A DNA stretch of 64,000 nucleotides from the NCBI RefSeq assembly GCF_034931005.1, contig NZ_JAYGIN010000017.1:62001-126000 (forward strand). The letters run 5' to 3'. The notes under the pieces were generated by a model that made no database searches, was not told the origin of the DNA, and saw nothing but the letters and a program-made list of their open reading frames with translations. Positions 52,059-61,616 of this stretch are shown here, piece after piece (position 1 is the first letter of the stretch; every line of letters begins with the position of its first letter). The position numbers and the translations under genes were made by a program. Source of the stretch: Arcicella sp034931005 (GTDB lineage: Bacteria > Bacteroidota > Bacteroidia > Cytophagales > Spirosomataceae).

Positions 52059-54929
52059 ATGAAATTAAGATTACTATATATTCTCGTGCTGGGGTTCTTT
52101 TTGAGCCTTAACGCTACAAAATCTTACGCTACTCACATGAGAGGAGGTGAGATTTCTATTAAACGGATTTCTACAACATCTCTTACGTATGAATTTACGC
52201 TAACCATTTATTGTGATAATACTGGTGGAGGTGGATTGAGAGCTTGGACTGAACAGAAAACGGCTAAATTTTGCTTTGGAGATGGATTAGGTGTTATCAT
52301 TGAAGCTCCCAGAATTAATGGCGGAGGAAACGGTGAAGACCTTGGAAATGGTGTAGCAAAGGGTGTTTATAAGGCTACTTATACTTTTGCTGCCGCTGCC
52401 GATTATAAGGTTTCAGTAGCAATATCTAATAGAAATGCCAATGTTAGAAACGTGGCGGGAGCTTCAGACCAAATTCCATTTTATGTAGAAACTATTTTGA
52501 AGGTAAATCCAGGTTTGGGACAAAACTCAACGCCAATTTTATTAAACCCTGCGGTTGATTTGACGGCAGTGATAGGACAGAAGTTTATTCATAATCCTAA
52601 CGCAATTGACGTTGAGGGTGATAGCCTTGCCTATAAATTAGTTCCTTGTAGAAAAGGGAATCAAGATGATTGTAAAGACCGAGGAACGGCAATTACGGGA
52701 TTTGTTCAGCCCAACGAAGTGGCTTCTGCCTCAAGTAATTTTACTATCGACCCACGAACAGGGGATTTAGTTTGGGATGTTCCTCAAGAGCAAGGTTTGT
52801 ATAACTGTGCCTTCATTGTGGAAGAATGGAGAAATGGTGTACTGATTTCAATAACGGTGCGTGATATGCAAATTGAAGTAAAGGATGCTGATAATGCCGC
52901 TCCGAAAATAAAAATCCCTGAAGATATTTGTGTAGAAGCAGGAACATTGATAAATGAAATTATCACAGCAATTGATATGCCTGCTAAACAAGGTAGATTG
53001 GATAGCTTGAAAATTTTATCAACAGGGGCAGTTTATAAACTTATTGATAGCCCAGCTTATATTTCACCAGAATTTGCCACCTTCACTTCTACAAAGACAA
53101 CTATTAGTCAATTCTCTCCAGCTTCATATATATTTAGATGGCGAACAAGTTGTAGCCATATCAGGCAAGAACCGTATGATATTTTATTCAAAGTATCGGA
53201 TTCTCCGCTGTCAAGAAGCATTCCGAGTTTGGTAGATAGTAAAAATTGGCGTATTAAAGTGATTGCCCCAAGGGTTAAAAATCTTAGACTTACGCCAAAT
53301 GCAGGTAGCCGAACCATGACCCTACAATGGGATAGTTACGCCTGCCAGAATGCAGGAGCAGTTATCATTATCTACCGAAAAGAAGGTTGTGATACCTATA
53401 AACCCGCCGTTTGTACCGTTGGTTTGCCTGCTAATTTAGGGTATGTTGAAGTTGGGCGTGTGCCAGTTTCTGCTACAACTTATATTGACCGAAATCTTAA
53501 ACGCAATACTGATTATAGTTACAGAACGGTTGTGTTATTTACCAATGGAACAAACTCAACAATGAGTGTTACTTCAGACCAAGCCTGTGCTAATTTACCG
53601 TTTCAAGGTCCAGTGATTACCAATGTAACTGTTGATAAAACAAATCCAACAGATGGGGAAATTACAGTCAAATGGATACGTCCAATTAGTTTAGACAAAT
53701 CGCAGTTTAAAGGCCCATATCAATTCCGTTTATTCAGAGCTACTGGTGAAACTGGTGCCACTGGATTTACGCAAGTATCGCCAAATATTGATACCGACTT
53801 AACGGCGGGTAAATTAGATACGCTTTTTGCCGATAATAAATTAAATACAACTGATAATGTATATCGTTACCGCTTAGTATTTTACTATACTGATAACTCA
53901 ACATTGACACCTTTAGATACCACTGAAATAGCAAGTAGTGTACGCTTAACTGCTACGGGCGGTTTAAAAAATGTAAGTTTATCATGGAAAGCAACTGTGC
54001 CGTGGAATAATGAAAATCAGATTCATAGAGTTTATCGTGAGACTAAACAAGGCTCTGGAATTTTTAATAGAATTGCCGAGGTTCCAGTTACCAATACAAG
54101 TACATTTAGATTTACAGACACAGGAGTAGATACTTACGCTGCTGATGGTGTTGTGATTGCTAAAATGTCTCCAGATTCATCATATTGCTATAAAATTGAA
54201 ACTGTGGGTACGTATGGTGATGCCAAAATAAAACCAACCTTGTTGTATAATTTCTCGCAAATTACTTGTGCAACCCCATTTCTATTACCTTGTCCTCCTG
54301 ATTTAACAATTGATATTTTAGATTGTAATCAATTGAAAAATGATGAATCAAAATGTAATCAGACAACTTTTGAGAATAAGTTGAAATGGACAATGCCAAC
54401 CAAAACAAGTGCTATTGAAGAATGTGACCCTGAGATTGTGAAATATACCATTTACTTTGCACCACGTGCAGGAGTAGATTTCACTAAAATAGGAGAGGTA
54501 ACATCTCCAAGACCACCCGATAGAGCATTTACACATACCAAAACTGACTCATATTTAGGTTGTTATTACGTTACAGCTACCAATCGTTTCGGGAAAGAAA
54601 GTGAGAAAAGTAATACCGTTTGTAAAGACAATTGTACAAGTTTTGACTTACCAAATATCTTTACGCCAAATGGTGATGGTAAAAATGATATTTTTCAAGC
54701 CATGAAATGTCCACAAGCTGTTCAGAGTGTAAACTTTATTGTTTATAATCGTGCAGGACAAAAGGTGTATGAATACGTAGGAGCAAAATTGGAATGGAAT
54801 GGCAATGATGCCTCAGGTAATCAAATGCCAGCAGGTTCATATTTCTATACTTGTGACGTACAATTCTTAACATTAGACCCCACTTCACCATTATTAAGTC
54901 TGAAAGGTTGGGTTGAATTGGTTAGATAA
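52059..54929 (+). CDS. Large secreted protein with T9SS type B (gliding-motility C-terminal) sorting domain
   Basis: A 956-residue protein with a signal peptide (YILVLGFFLSLNATKSYA). The mature start THMRGGEISIKRIS is shared by many secreted Bacteroidota proteins. Residues ~170-290 hold a cadherin-like segment (AIDVEGDSLAYKLVP, DPRTGDLVWDVPQEQGLYN) and residues ~415-800 several fibronectin type III-like domains (LRLTPNAGSRTMTLQWDSY, ITVKWIRP, KNVSLSWKATVP). The end LPNIFTPNGDGKNDIF...VYNRAGQKVYEY is the type B sorting domain recognised by the type IX secretion system, so it is exported to the cell surface or medium. Adhesion is a likely role (inference). Confidence 0.88.
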   Translation: MKLRLLYILVLGFFLSLNATKSYATHMRGGEISIKRISTTSLTYEFTLTIYCDNTGGGGLRAWTEQKTAKFCFGDGLGVIIEAPRINGGGNGEDLGNGVAKGVYKATYTFAAAADYKVSVAISNRNANVRNVAGASDQIPFYVETILKVNPGLGQNSTPILLNPAVDLTAVIGQKFIHNPNAIDVEGDSLAYKLVPCRKGNQDDCKDRGTAITGFVQPNEVASASSNFTIDPRTGDLVWDVPQEQGLYNCAFIVEEWRNGVLISITVRDMQIEVKDADNAAPKIKIPEDICVEAGTLINEIITAIDMPAKQGRLDSLKILSTGAVYKLIDSPAYISPEFATFTSTKTTISQFSPASYIFRWRTSCSHIRQEPYDILFKVSDSPLSRSIPSLVDSKNWRIKVIAPRVKNLRLTPNAGSRTMTLQWDSYACQNAGAVIIIYRKEGCDTYKPAVCTVGLPANLGYVEVGRVPVSATTYIDRNLKRNTDYSYRTVVLFTNGTNSTMSVTSDQACANLPFQGPVITNVTVDKTNPTDGEITVKWIRPISLDKSQFKGPYQFRLFRATGETGATGFTQVSPNIDTDLTAGKLDTLFADNKLNTTDNVYRYRLVFYYTDNSTLTPLDTTEIASSVRLTATGGLKNVSLSWKATVPWNNENQIHRVYRETKQGSGIFNRIAEVPVTNTSTFRFTDTGVDTYAADGVVIAKMSPDSSYCYKIETVGTYGDAKIKPTLLYNFSQITCATPFLLPCPPDLTIDILDCNQLKNDESKCNQTTFENKLKWTMPTKTSAIEECDPEIVKYTIYFAPRAGVDFTKIGEVTSPRPPDRAFTHTKTDSYLGCYYVTATNRFGKESEKSNTVCKDNCTSFDLPNIFTPNGDGKNDIFQAMKCPQAVQSVNFIVYNRAGQKVYEYVGAKLEWNGNDASGNQMPAGSYFYTCDVQFLTLDPTSPLLSLKGWVELVR

Positions 54930-54951
54930 TAATCTTTGATTATCAACTATT

Positions 54952-54998
54952 AACGTCGTTGAGTAATTCCATAGCCGAATTATTCAACGACGTTTTTT
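54952..54998 (+). terminator. Terminator after the T9SS type B protein gene
   Basis: AACGTCGTTGAGTAATTC pairs with GAATTATTCAACGACGTT (one bulge), followed by TTTTT. The stop is 23 bp upstream. Confidence 0.9.
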
Positions 54999-55122
54999 TG
55001 GCAGAACCATGATTCAGAAGAATAGAATATTTCAAGATTTTACTTTAGTCATATTCTATTCTAAAATGATATATCGTTTTGTAAGCCTACCGTTAAATCA
55101 TAGTTCAGAGGATTTTACAAAC

Positions 55123-55158
55123 AAAAACGCCATGAAAAATTACTTTCATGGCGTTTTT
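55123..55158 (-). terminator. Terminator after tig
   Basis: AAAAACGCCATGAAA (55123-55137) pairs exactly with TTTCATGGCGTTTTT (55144-55158), 18 bp past the tig stop on the minus strand. Confidence 0.9.
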
Positions 55159-55175
55159 ATAATAGAGGATTGATA

Positions 55176-56504
55176 CTATACTAAGCTATCAGCAATTTGC
55201 TTGAACTCTTCAACGTCAATACTCTTTGATTCAATTTTCATATTGGCGACAATTACATCAGAGATTTTAGAAGCATACACTTCATTAAACATCTTCATGA
55301 AATTGTCTTGTTTATTCTTGTCTGTCAAATACCCGTTAGCAATACGGTCAATCATTTCGTTCATGCTATCATCAGCACCACCCATCATGCCAAACTGTCC
55401 ACGAATCATATCTTTCGTTCTCTCTAAAACTTCTGGATATTCAACTTTGATTTCGTTTTTAGTAGCGATTTCGTTTTTGATTAAATTCCAACGAATGTCT
55501 TTTTTAACATTCTCGAAATCATCTTCAATTTGTTCTGGAGTGAATTTCCCTTCGTTGATTTCAACTAACCAAGATTTCAAAAACTCTTCTGGCAATTCAA
55601 TTGAAACATTTTCTAAAAGAGCTTTTTCTGAATCAATTTTCAATAAATATTCAGATTCACGCTTATAGTTAGACTTGATGATTTCCATAATTTCAGCACG
55701 GAAATCTTCTTCCGAAGAAACTTTACCTTCACCTAAAATTTTATCAAAAAATGCTTGGTTCAATTCAGCAGGCATTTGACGAGTAATATCTTCTACTACA
55801 AAAGTTACTTCACCCGTTAAACCTGTTTTATTACCAGTTGCCAATTCAATTGATTTTTCATCAACAAAAGTAGCTTGTAAGTCAAATGTTAAAGTAGCAT
55901 CTTTAGCAACTCCGATAAAAGTTCCTTTTGCTTCTTCTTTGATAGCTTTGAATGGAATTGCAGATTTTTCAGACCACTCACCTTGCGTAAATGTTCCAAA
56001 AATCATATCACCTTCCTCAATAGAATCTGGGTGAATTTGTTCTCCACCATTTTTCTTTAAGTTCTCAAGTGTTTCTTCTACTTCTTTCTCAGTTGCTTGA
56101 ATATCATAAGTTTTTACCGCTGGAATTTTATCAAAATCAACTATAAATTCTCCTGCTAAGCCAAGATTATAAGTAAAGTTAAATTCCTTTTGGGTATCCC
56201 AATCAATAAGGTCTTGTTCCCCACGTGCAGGCATTGGTTCGCCTACAAGGTTTAGGTTGTTTTCACGGATGTATTCTTGTACAGCCTTTCCTAACATTTG
56301 GTTAATTTCTTCAACTAAGACTGATTTACCAAACATCTTTTGAACCATCTGCATTGGTACCATACCTGGACGGAAGCCTTTGATATTAGCACGCTTACGA
56401 TAATCTTTAAGATTTTTATCAACTTGAGGTTTGTAATCTGCTTCTACAATTGAAACGACCAAACGGGCATTTACAGGGGTACTTTTTTCGAGAGAAATGT
56501 TCAT
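55176..56504 (-). CDS. tig: Trigger factor
   Basis: A 442-residue ribosome-bound chaperone. The N-terminal domain carries the ribosome-docking region: IKGFRPGMVPMQMVQKMFGK contains the GFRPG motif near residues 38-44. The middle FKBP-like domain is degenerate, as in other Bacteroidota, and the C-terminal helical arms are long. It binds nascent chains at the ribosome exit and helps folding. It is a single-gene unit with its own terminator, upstream of tRNA-Leu on the same strand; clpP and clpX, its frequent neighbours in other bacteria, are 35 kb away. Confidence 0.95.
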   Translation of the reverse strand: MNISLEKSTPVNARLVVSIVEADYKPQVDKNLKDYRKRANIKGFRPGMVPMQMVQKMFGKSVLVEEINQMLGKAVQEYIRENNLNLVGEPMPARGEQDLIDWDTQKEFNFTYNLGLAGEFIVDFDKIPAVKTYDIQATEKEVEETLENLKKNGGEQIHPDSIEEGDMIFGTFTQGEWSEKSAIPFKAIKEEAKGTFIGVAKDATLTFDLQATFVDEKSIELATGNKTGLTGEVTFVVEDITRQMPAELNQAFFDKILGEGKVSSEEDFRAEIMEIIKSNYKRESEYLLKIDSEKALLENVSIELPEEFLKSWLVEINEGKFTPEQIEDDFENVKKDIRWNLIKNEIATKNEIKVEYPEVLERTKDMIRGQFGMMGGADDSMNEMIDRIANGYLTDKNKQDNFMKMFNEVYASKISDVIVANMKIESKSIDVEEFKQIADSLV

Positions 56505-56688
56505 TTTTTGATTTCGGATAGTTGATTACGGATTACGGATTTTATTTCCGTCAAATCAATTGATGGCATTAATTTTTAAATAATTTTATCAAGTGCTGAT
56601 AATTTGAAACTCAATAAAATGCACTATAAATTCAGATTAGTGAGTATTTCGTAAATCCGCATTCCGAAATTACCAAACTGAAATTAAA

Positions 56689-56723
56689 AAAGCCCTCAAA
56701 ACCGAATCGGTTAAAAGGGCTTT
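56689..56723 (-). terminator. Terminator after tRNA-Leu
   Basis: AAAGCCCT (56689-56696) pairs with AGGGCTTT (56716-56723); an inner CCGA/TCGG stem extends it. It is followed on the minus strand by a T-run, about 37 bp past the tRNA 3' end. Confidence 0.8.
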
Positions 56724-56759
56724 GATTCTTTTCACTTTATGACTTGATAAGTGAAATAG

Positions 56760-56841
56760 TACGGGCGGAGGGACTCGAACCCCCATGCCTCACGGCGCCA
56801 GATCCTAAGTCTGGTATGTCTACCAATTCCACCACGCCCGC
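56760..56841 (-). tRNA. tRNA-Leu (anticodon UAG)
   Basis: The minus strand gives an acceptor stem GCGGGCG pairing with CGCCCGT, an anticodon arm CCAGA-CTTAGGA-TCTGG (anticodon TAG), a long variable arm typical of a class II tRNA, and a T arm GGGGGTTCGAGTCCCTC. The discriminator is A; CCA is not encoded. Confidence 0.95.
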
Positions 56842-56873
56842 TTGCGTTGTTGGATTCGTTCCTTTTGGGAGTG

Positions 56874-56904
56874 CAAAATTAAGAAGACCTTTTTTTATTT
56901 GCAA
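56874..56904 (-). promoter_or_regulatory. Promoter of tRNA-Leu (TTG-N20-TAATTTTG)
   Basis: On the minus strand TTG (56902-56904) and TAATTTTG (56874-56881) match the Bacteroidota consensus with a 20-base spacer, about 33 bp before the tRNA 5' end. The tRNA-Asp promoter has the same TAATTTTGCA core. Confidence 0.75.
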
Positions 56905-56939
56905 GAAGTTTGGCAAAAAAGTTTTTATTTTCTTTTAAT

Positions 56940-58526
56940 TTATTTCAAAACCATCAATGCTTTTACCAATGGTTCTGAACCAGTATCTATTTTTACAAAG
57001 TATTTTCCGTTAGGTATGTTGCTGACATTCAGCACTATTTCAGTTCGAGAAAGACGGGTTGGATTGGTGTTTAATATTCGTCCGTACACGTCTGTTACCG
57101 TTAATTCTACATTGTTTTTAGCAAAAACTTCTGACGAAATGGTTGTTTCTACTTGGGCTGGGTTAGGAAAAATAGCTAAATCGGAGATTGGTGCTTCATT
57201 TTCATTCGCTAATACTGTTGGTGCTTTGAAAATAGGAGCTGGTTTAAATGTTTGGTCTAATAGTATATTTTTTACCGAACTGGCACTTGCTCCCATCCAA
57301 TCTTGCAAAATGGCTGAATACACGGTTCTAAAATCTGTTTGTAAAGGAATATTATTGTCTTTGGTAGTGAGTAGGTTCAAATCAGGGTTTTTGCCAATTA
57401 CTTGAGTTTTTACGGCATTGCCAAAAACAAATAATGGTGCCGCCCAACCGTGGTCTGTTCCCTTGCTACCGTTCGAGAATCCACGACGACCAAATTCTGA
57501 AAATGTCATACCTACCACACGGTCTTGTGTACCTTGTGCTTTTAGGTCATCCATGAAAGCGGTTATGCCTTCTGATAATCGTTGCATAAGTGTTGCGTGT
57601 GAACCCGTAGAAGTGTCGGTGGCTACTTGGGTTGAGTGTGTATCAAATCCACCAAGCGTAACATAGTATATTTTGGTTTGTAAACCTCCGTGAATAAGCC
57701 TCGCAACAATTTTTAATTGGTCTGCTAAACTATTGCTTGTTGGGTATGTTACTAAATTTTTACCTAAACCTGCTGCTGTTTTCAGTTGTCCTGCGTAGGC
57801 AAATGAAGAGGTTTGTTGTTGACGAATGAAAGCAGTATATTTTCCTCCTGCGGTATTTGGTAAAGGGCTTGGACTAATATTGGGTTTGTCGCCTACAATT
57901 CTTGCAAAAGCATCGGGGTCTTGAAGGGCAATGGCTGAGGTTATGGATGATGTATTAAAAACCGTTGCCGAAATGGACGAAATCTGAATCGCCAATGGGT
58001 CAGGGTTGGTTGTGCTTGGGTAATTATCGGGAAAACCAGGATAGCGGTCAGAAACATACCTGCCCAACCATCCTGAAGTTGAGAGTTTGTCTGAGTCAAC
58101 GGCTGTAAACCAAATATCACTGGCTCTGAAGTGTGAAAAATTTGGATTAGGATACCCCGCCGAATGAACAATGGATAATTTCCCTTCGTTATAAAGCCTT
58201 TGCAAGCCTGTCATAGAAGGGTGCAATCCTGTTTGTTCTGTCCCCTTAAGTTTTAAAATTTTACTCTCGCTAATGGCAATATTTCCTCTTACCGTCGGAG
58301 AAGAATACACTCCATATTGGTCGATGGGTAACACCATGTTTAGTCCATCGTTTCCACCTGATAATTGAATGACAACTAAAATATTATCGTTGGTCTCAGC
58401 AGCATCCAACATGGCTTGCATAAACGGCGTGGTTGCTTGCGTATGTGCTTTTGCTCCGAATCCATCAAGAATTAAAGGCAAAAAGAAAGATGCTGAAGTA
58501 TATTGTATAAAATCTCTACGTTTCAT
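56940..58526 (-). CDS. DUF1501 protein with T9SS type A sorting domain
   Basis: The frame is open back to 58601, but ATG 58526 (MKRRDFIQYTSASFF) begins a Tat-like signal with twin arginines, so I start there (528 residues). The DUF1501 body (sulfatase-like fold) shows VVIQLSGGNDGLNMVLP near the start, HSAGYPNPNFSHFRASDIW, and MTFSEFGRRGFSNGSKGTDHGWA. The end ISDLAIFPNPAQVET and GRILN...LNVSNIPNGKYFVKI are the type A sorting domain for the type IX system. It follows a DUF1800 gene with which it is usually paired; the pair probably acts on an extracellular substrate that is still unknown. Confidence 0.85.
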   Translation of the reverse strand: MKRRDFIQYTSASFFLPLILDGFGAKAHTQATTPFMQAMLDAAETNDNILVVIQLSGGNDGLNMVLPIDQYGVYSSPTVRGNIAISESKILKLKGTEQTGLHPSMTGLQRLYNEGKLSIVHSAGYPNPNFSHFRASDIWFTAVDSDKLSTSGWLGRYVSDRYPGFPDNYPSTTNPDPLAIQISSISATVFNTSSITSAIALQDPDAFARIVGDKPNISPSPLPNTAGGKYTAFIRQQQTSSFAYAGQLKTAAGLGKNLVTYPTSNSLADQLKIVARLIHGGLQTKIYYVTLGGFDTHSTQVATDTSTGSHATLMQRLSEGITAFMDDLKAQGTQDRVVGMTFSEFGRRGFSNGSKGTDHGWAAPLFVFGNAVKTQVIGKNPDLNLLTTKDNNIPLQTDFRTVYSAILQDWMGASASSVKNILLDQTFKPAPIFKAPTVLANENEAPISDLAIFPNPAQVETTISSEVFAKNNVELTVTDVYGRILNTNPTRLSRTEIVLNVSNIPNGKYFVKIDTGSEPLVKALMVLK

Positions 58527-58602
58527 GTTAATTTGGACTTTAATGGATTGAGAAAATTCAAAAGATAAGTTGATTATGATTTTGATAAAAACCATAATCA
58601 AC

Positions 58603-60165
58603 TTATCCCATTTGGAATTCAGCTAATCTAAGAATAAATGTTACCAATCGGTCTAAACGAGTTTTGGCGTTATTTTTCTTAGTATTATTAGTTGGTGCAT
58701 TTGTGTATTCATCCCAAATTGTTACCCATTCGTAATAAGGTGCTCCTGCCATGAGTGGTTGTTCTACCAAATATTTCACTTGGTCGTCGGTCAATGGAAA
58801 AGAAAATAGGGCATCTGTTAATTCTCTAACCATTTTGTAAGGGTCTTTTGGGTCAGAAGTCAACAAAGGAAGTCCCAAAGTATTAATGTCAACCGCCGTT
58901 GCTGCAGCACCTTTAACTACATAATCCGTCCACGCTCCTCTCAAGGCAAGGGTAGTAGAGTTTATCCAAATTTCATAAAAATCTGTATCATAATATGGTC
59001 TCCAACCAAAAACAGAAGGTTGGTCAATGATGTCCATTTGTTGTTCTCTCAAACGTCCGTTAAAATAATTGGTAGCGGCATCGTACTTTGTACGCTCTTT
59101 TATAGGGTCGGGGAGTTGATAATTGAAACTTCTAAGCGTACCTACAACTAAATCAGCAGGAGATTTTATCTGTGAGCCGTACAAAGCCTCATCAAAAAAA
59201 TGCTGACTATTAAACAATGTTTGTAGTGTAATTTTTATATCATAATTTTTTCTAAAAATAGCCGCTAAAGGTTCTATAAAATCTTTTTCAATTTGAGTTG
59301 AAATATCAGCTTGAACGAACCAACGATAAAATTTACGAACCATGAACCGAGCCGTTTCTGGCTGAGCCAAAATCATGTCAATTAATTCTTTCAGTTCCTC
59401 TTCGCCTGCACTAAGTCCAGATTTTCCTTTAATTATTCTTTTTTGATAAGCATCTGAAAAGACTTTATCGGCTGTATCATGAGAAGTTGAACGAAATTCT
59501 GACCCTATGTAAGTAGAACTGATATTTCTATAATTTAATGAACGCCAACCTGTTAGCACTCTTGCCGCCGCTTTTACATCGTCCTCATTATAATTTCCTT
59601 GTCCAATCGTGAATAATTCCATTAACTCACGAGCATAATTTTCATTGGGTTTCCCGACAACATTAATTGTTCCATCCAAGTATTGAAGCATAGCTGGGTC
59701 TTTAGTAATTTCTATGACAAATTCTCTGAAATTCCCAAAAGCATATTTGCGAAGTAATTGATTTTGACGGTACAAATAACGCACATCCGAAATGTCAGTC
59801 GAGGTTGAAACAAAGTGATTTTGCCAAAACAAAGTCGTTTTTTCTAATAAAGAAACAGGCTGTGTAACCATTAATCCAATCCACCACAATTTGAGTCGCC
59901 CCCGTCGGGTTCCATCAAAAGCATTACGTTCGGTATCGTTTGTACCAGTTCCACCCCAAACTAAATCATGAAAAGTTTTTTGATTCTCGTCAGTTGGGTC
60001 GGGAGGAGTAGCTTGATTTGCCAGTAATTTTTGAACGATAAAATCGGCTTTTTTGCCAGTAAATTCTTTTACTTGGGCAGGAGTTGCTCCGAAGGAAGCT
60101 CTACGCAATAAATGCGTTACTTGACGAGCCGTGAGATTTTGCGTAAAAGCGTCAATCAGTGCCAT
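58603..60165 (-). CDS. DUF1800 protein
   Basis: A 520-residue protein. The family start is visible (LTARQVTHLLRRASFGATPAQV), followed by ARELMELFTIGQGNYNEDDVKAAARVLTGW and QPSVFGWRPYYDTDFY. DUF1800 proteins are helical and nearly always encoded next to a DUF1501 protein, as here. No signal peptide is clear at the N-terminus, which is typical for this family in Bacteroidota when the partner carries the export signal. Their shared function is unknown. It ends just before the DUF1501 gene with about 75 bp between the stop and the chosen start. Confidence 0.88.
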   Translation of the reverse strand: MALIDAFTQNLTARQVTHLLRRASFGATPAQVKEFTGKKADFIVQKLLANQATPPDPTDENQKTFHDLVWGGTGTNDTERNAFDGTRRGRLKLWWIGLMVTQPVSLLEKTTLFWQNHFVSTSTDISDVRYLYRQNQLLRKYAFGNFREFVIEITKDPAMLQYLDGTINVVGKPNENYARELMELFTIGQGNYNEDDVKAAARVLTGWRSLNYRNISSTYIGSEFRSTSHDTADKVFSDAYQKRIIKGKSGLSAGEEELKELIDMILAQPETARFMVRKFYRWFVQADISTQIEKDFIEPLAAIFRKNYDIKITLQTLFNSQHFFDEALYGSQIKSPADLVVGTLRSFNYQLPDPIKERTKYDAATNYFNGRLREQQMDIIDQPSVFGWRPYYDTDFYEIWINSTTLALRGAWTDYVVKGAAATAVDINTLGLPLLTSDPKDPYKMVRELTDALFSFPLTDDQVKYLVEQPLMAGAPYYEWVTIWDEYTNAPTNNTKKNNAKTRLDRLVTFILRLAEFQMG

Positions 60166-60673
60166 AAAATGATTTTCGGAAGTTGAATATAAAGAGTTTA
60201 ATGCTTAGACTATAATAAGGAATGATGGTTTAACGAGTCGTGAAGAAATTGTAAATAATTGATTGGCAGGCGAATAGAAGGGCTTTTTTTAATGATGATG
60301 ATTCAAAAATACAATATTTTGGAAATAATAAAGAAATATTTATTGTATCTTTTAAAGATTAAATGTGGCATTTTCTACTTGAAAGAAAGTTGATAACCCA
60401 TTGTTCTTCGATAGATTACATGAAAAAGCGTCAATGAGTTTGGAGTCATTGACGCTAAAAGAGATTAAAAGAATGCAATCAATTATTGATTCTCTTGAAA
60501 TAACTTATCCATATTTATTTACGGAACTATCTACAATTTGTCGCAGAATAAAATTAGCCCACAGATTGTACTGATTCAACGGATTTACACGGATAAATTT
60601 AAAGAAAAATCAGTGTAAATCTGTTCTATCCGTGGTCTAATTTTGTCTTGCGACAAATAGTAGATTATTCCGT
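60166..60673. other. 508-bp intergenic region with two hairpins
   Basis: No gene is visible. A perfect 11-bp stem AGCGTCAATGA/TCATTGACGCT lies at 60427-60456. A larger element at 60535-60658 has outer arms starting ATTTGTCGCA and ending TGCGACAAAT, and an inner pair GGATTTACAC / GTGTAAATCT. It is probably a repeat element or terminator complex between DUF1800 and tyrA. Confidence 0.6.
60535..60658. repeat. Nested inverted-repeat element upstream of DUF1800 and downstream of tyrA
   Basis: Outer arms ATTTGTCGCAGAATAAAATT and AATTTTGTCTTGCGACAAAT pair with a short mismatch block; inside are CACGGATAAAT-like words also paired. The element is about 124 bp with no ORF. Confidence 0.75.
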
Positions 60674-61522
60674 TTATTTATTCAAAATACGCTTAATATC
60701 ATTAGCTTGAGTGAGATAGTCTTTGAATTTGTCGTAACTGTCGGAAATCATCAACCCCTTGAATTTCAGTAAGGTAGTGATGTATTCGTCTAAAACATCA
60801 ATGATATTTTCTTGATTTTGACGGAAAATGGGAATCCATGTTTCTGGATTTGATTTTGCCAAACGAACCGTCGATTCAAAACCAGAACTTGCCAAATTAA
60901 AAATACTTTCTTCGTCTTTTTCCTTTGCCAAAACCGTTGAAGCAAGAGCAAACGAGCAAATATGCGAAATATGCGAAATATAAGCCGTATGAATATCGTG
61001 TGCCGTTGAGTCCAAATACGTAACCCGCATTTTTAAGCCTTCTTCGTACATTTTTTTAATGAGTTCAACCAACTCAGGCTTAGAATCTTCCACATCACAA
61101 AGCACACAGTTCTTGTGGTCAAATAAATTCCTAATAGCCGCATCTGGACCCGAAAATTCTGTTCCAGCCATCGGGTGAGTTGCCACAAAATTTTGACGAT
61201 TTGGGTGAGACTTTACCGCATCAATAACAGGTTTTTTTGTTGACCCAACCTCAATAACTACATGGTTTGGAGAAATTACATCCAACACCTTCGGGAGCAA
61301 AGAGATTAGCGTATCCACAGGTGTAGCCATGATAATAATATCAGATTGACTAATGGCTTCATCCAAAGTGGAGATAACGTCAACTAAACCCAAAATAAGG
61401 GCTTTTTCAGTATGCAAAGCATTGTTATCAACCCCAATTATTTTATCAGCAAAATTATTTTCTTTCAGACTGAGAGCCATTGAGCCACCAATGAGTCCAA
61501 GTCCAACAACGGTAATTGTCAT
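60674..61522 (-). CDS. tyrA: Prephenate dehydrogenase
   Basis: A 282-residue enzyme that oxidises prephenate to 4-hydroxyphenylpyruvate in tyrosine synthesis. The Rossmann motif VVGLGLIGGSMALSLKE lies at the N-terminus, IIMATPVDT follows, and THPMAGTEFSGPDAA carries the catalytic His. AHDIHTAYISHISH and ASSGFESTVRLAKSNPETW are further signatures. It lacks a fused chorismate mutase or ACT domain, so feedback control through ACT is not visible. aroK at 38298 is in the same pathway but distant. Confidence 0.93.
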   Translation of the reverse strand: MTITVVGLGLIGGSMALSLKENNFADKIIGVDNNALHTEKALILGLVDVISTLDEAISQSDIIIMATPVDTLISLLPKVLDVISPNHVVIEVGSTKKPVIDAVKSHPNRQNFVATHPMAGTEFSGPDAAIRNLFDHKNCVLCDVEDSKPELVELIKKMYEEGLKMRVTYLDSTAHDIHTAYISHISHICSFALASTVLAKEKDEESIFNLASSGFESTVRLAKSNPETWIPIFRQNQENIIDVLDEYITTLLKFKGLMISDSYDKFKDYLTQANDIKRILNK

Positions 61523-61529
61523 ATTTTTA

Positions 61530-61615
61530 GTGATGAGTTATAATCGATGAGTTATGAATGATAAGTTATGTTCATGAATAACACTCACAACTTATTACTC
61601 ATAACCCATCACTAT
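61530..61615. repeat. Low-complexity hairpin (GATGAGTTATAA-type arms)
   Basis: The left arm GTGATGAGTTATAATC-like faces the right arm GTAATAAG...CCCATCAC-like, between tyrA and dapF. The outer AGTGATGAGTTAT pairs with CATAACCCATCACT with mismatches. Confidence 0.65.
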
Positions 61616-61616
61616 T

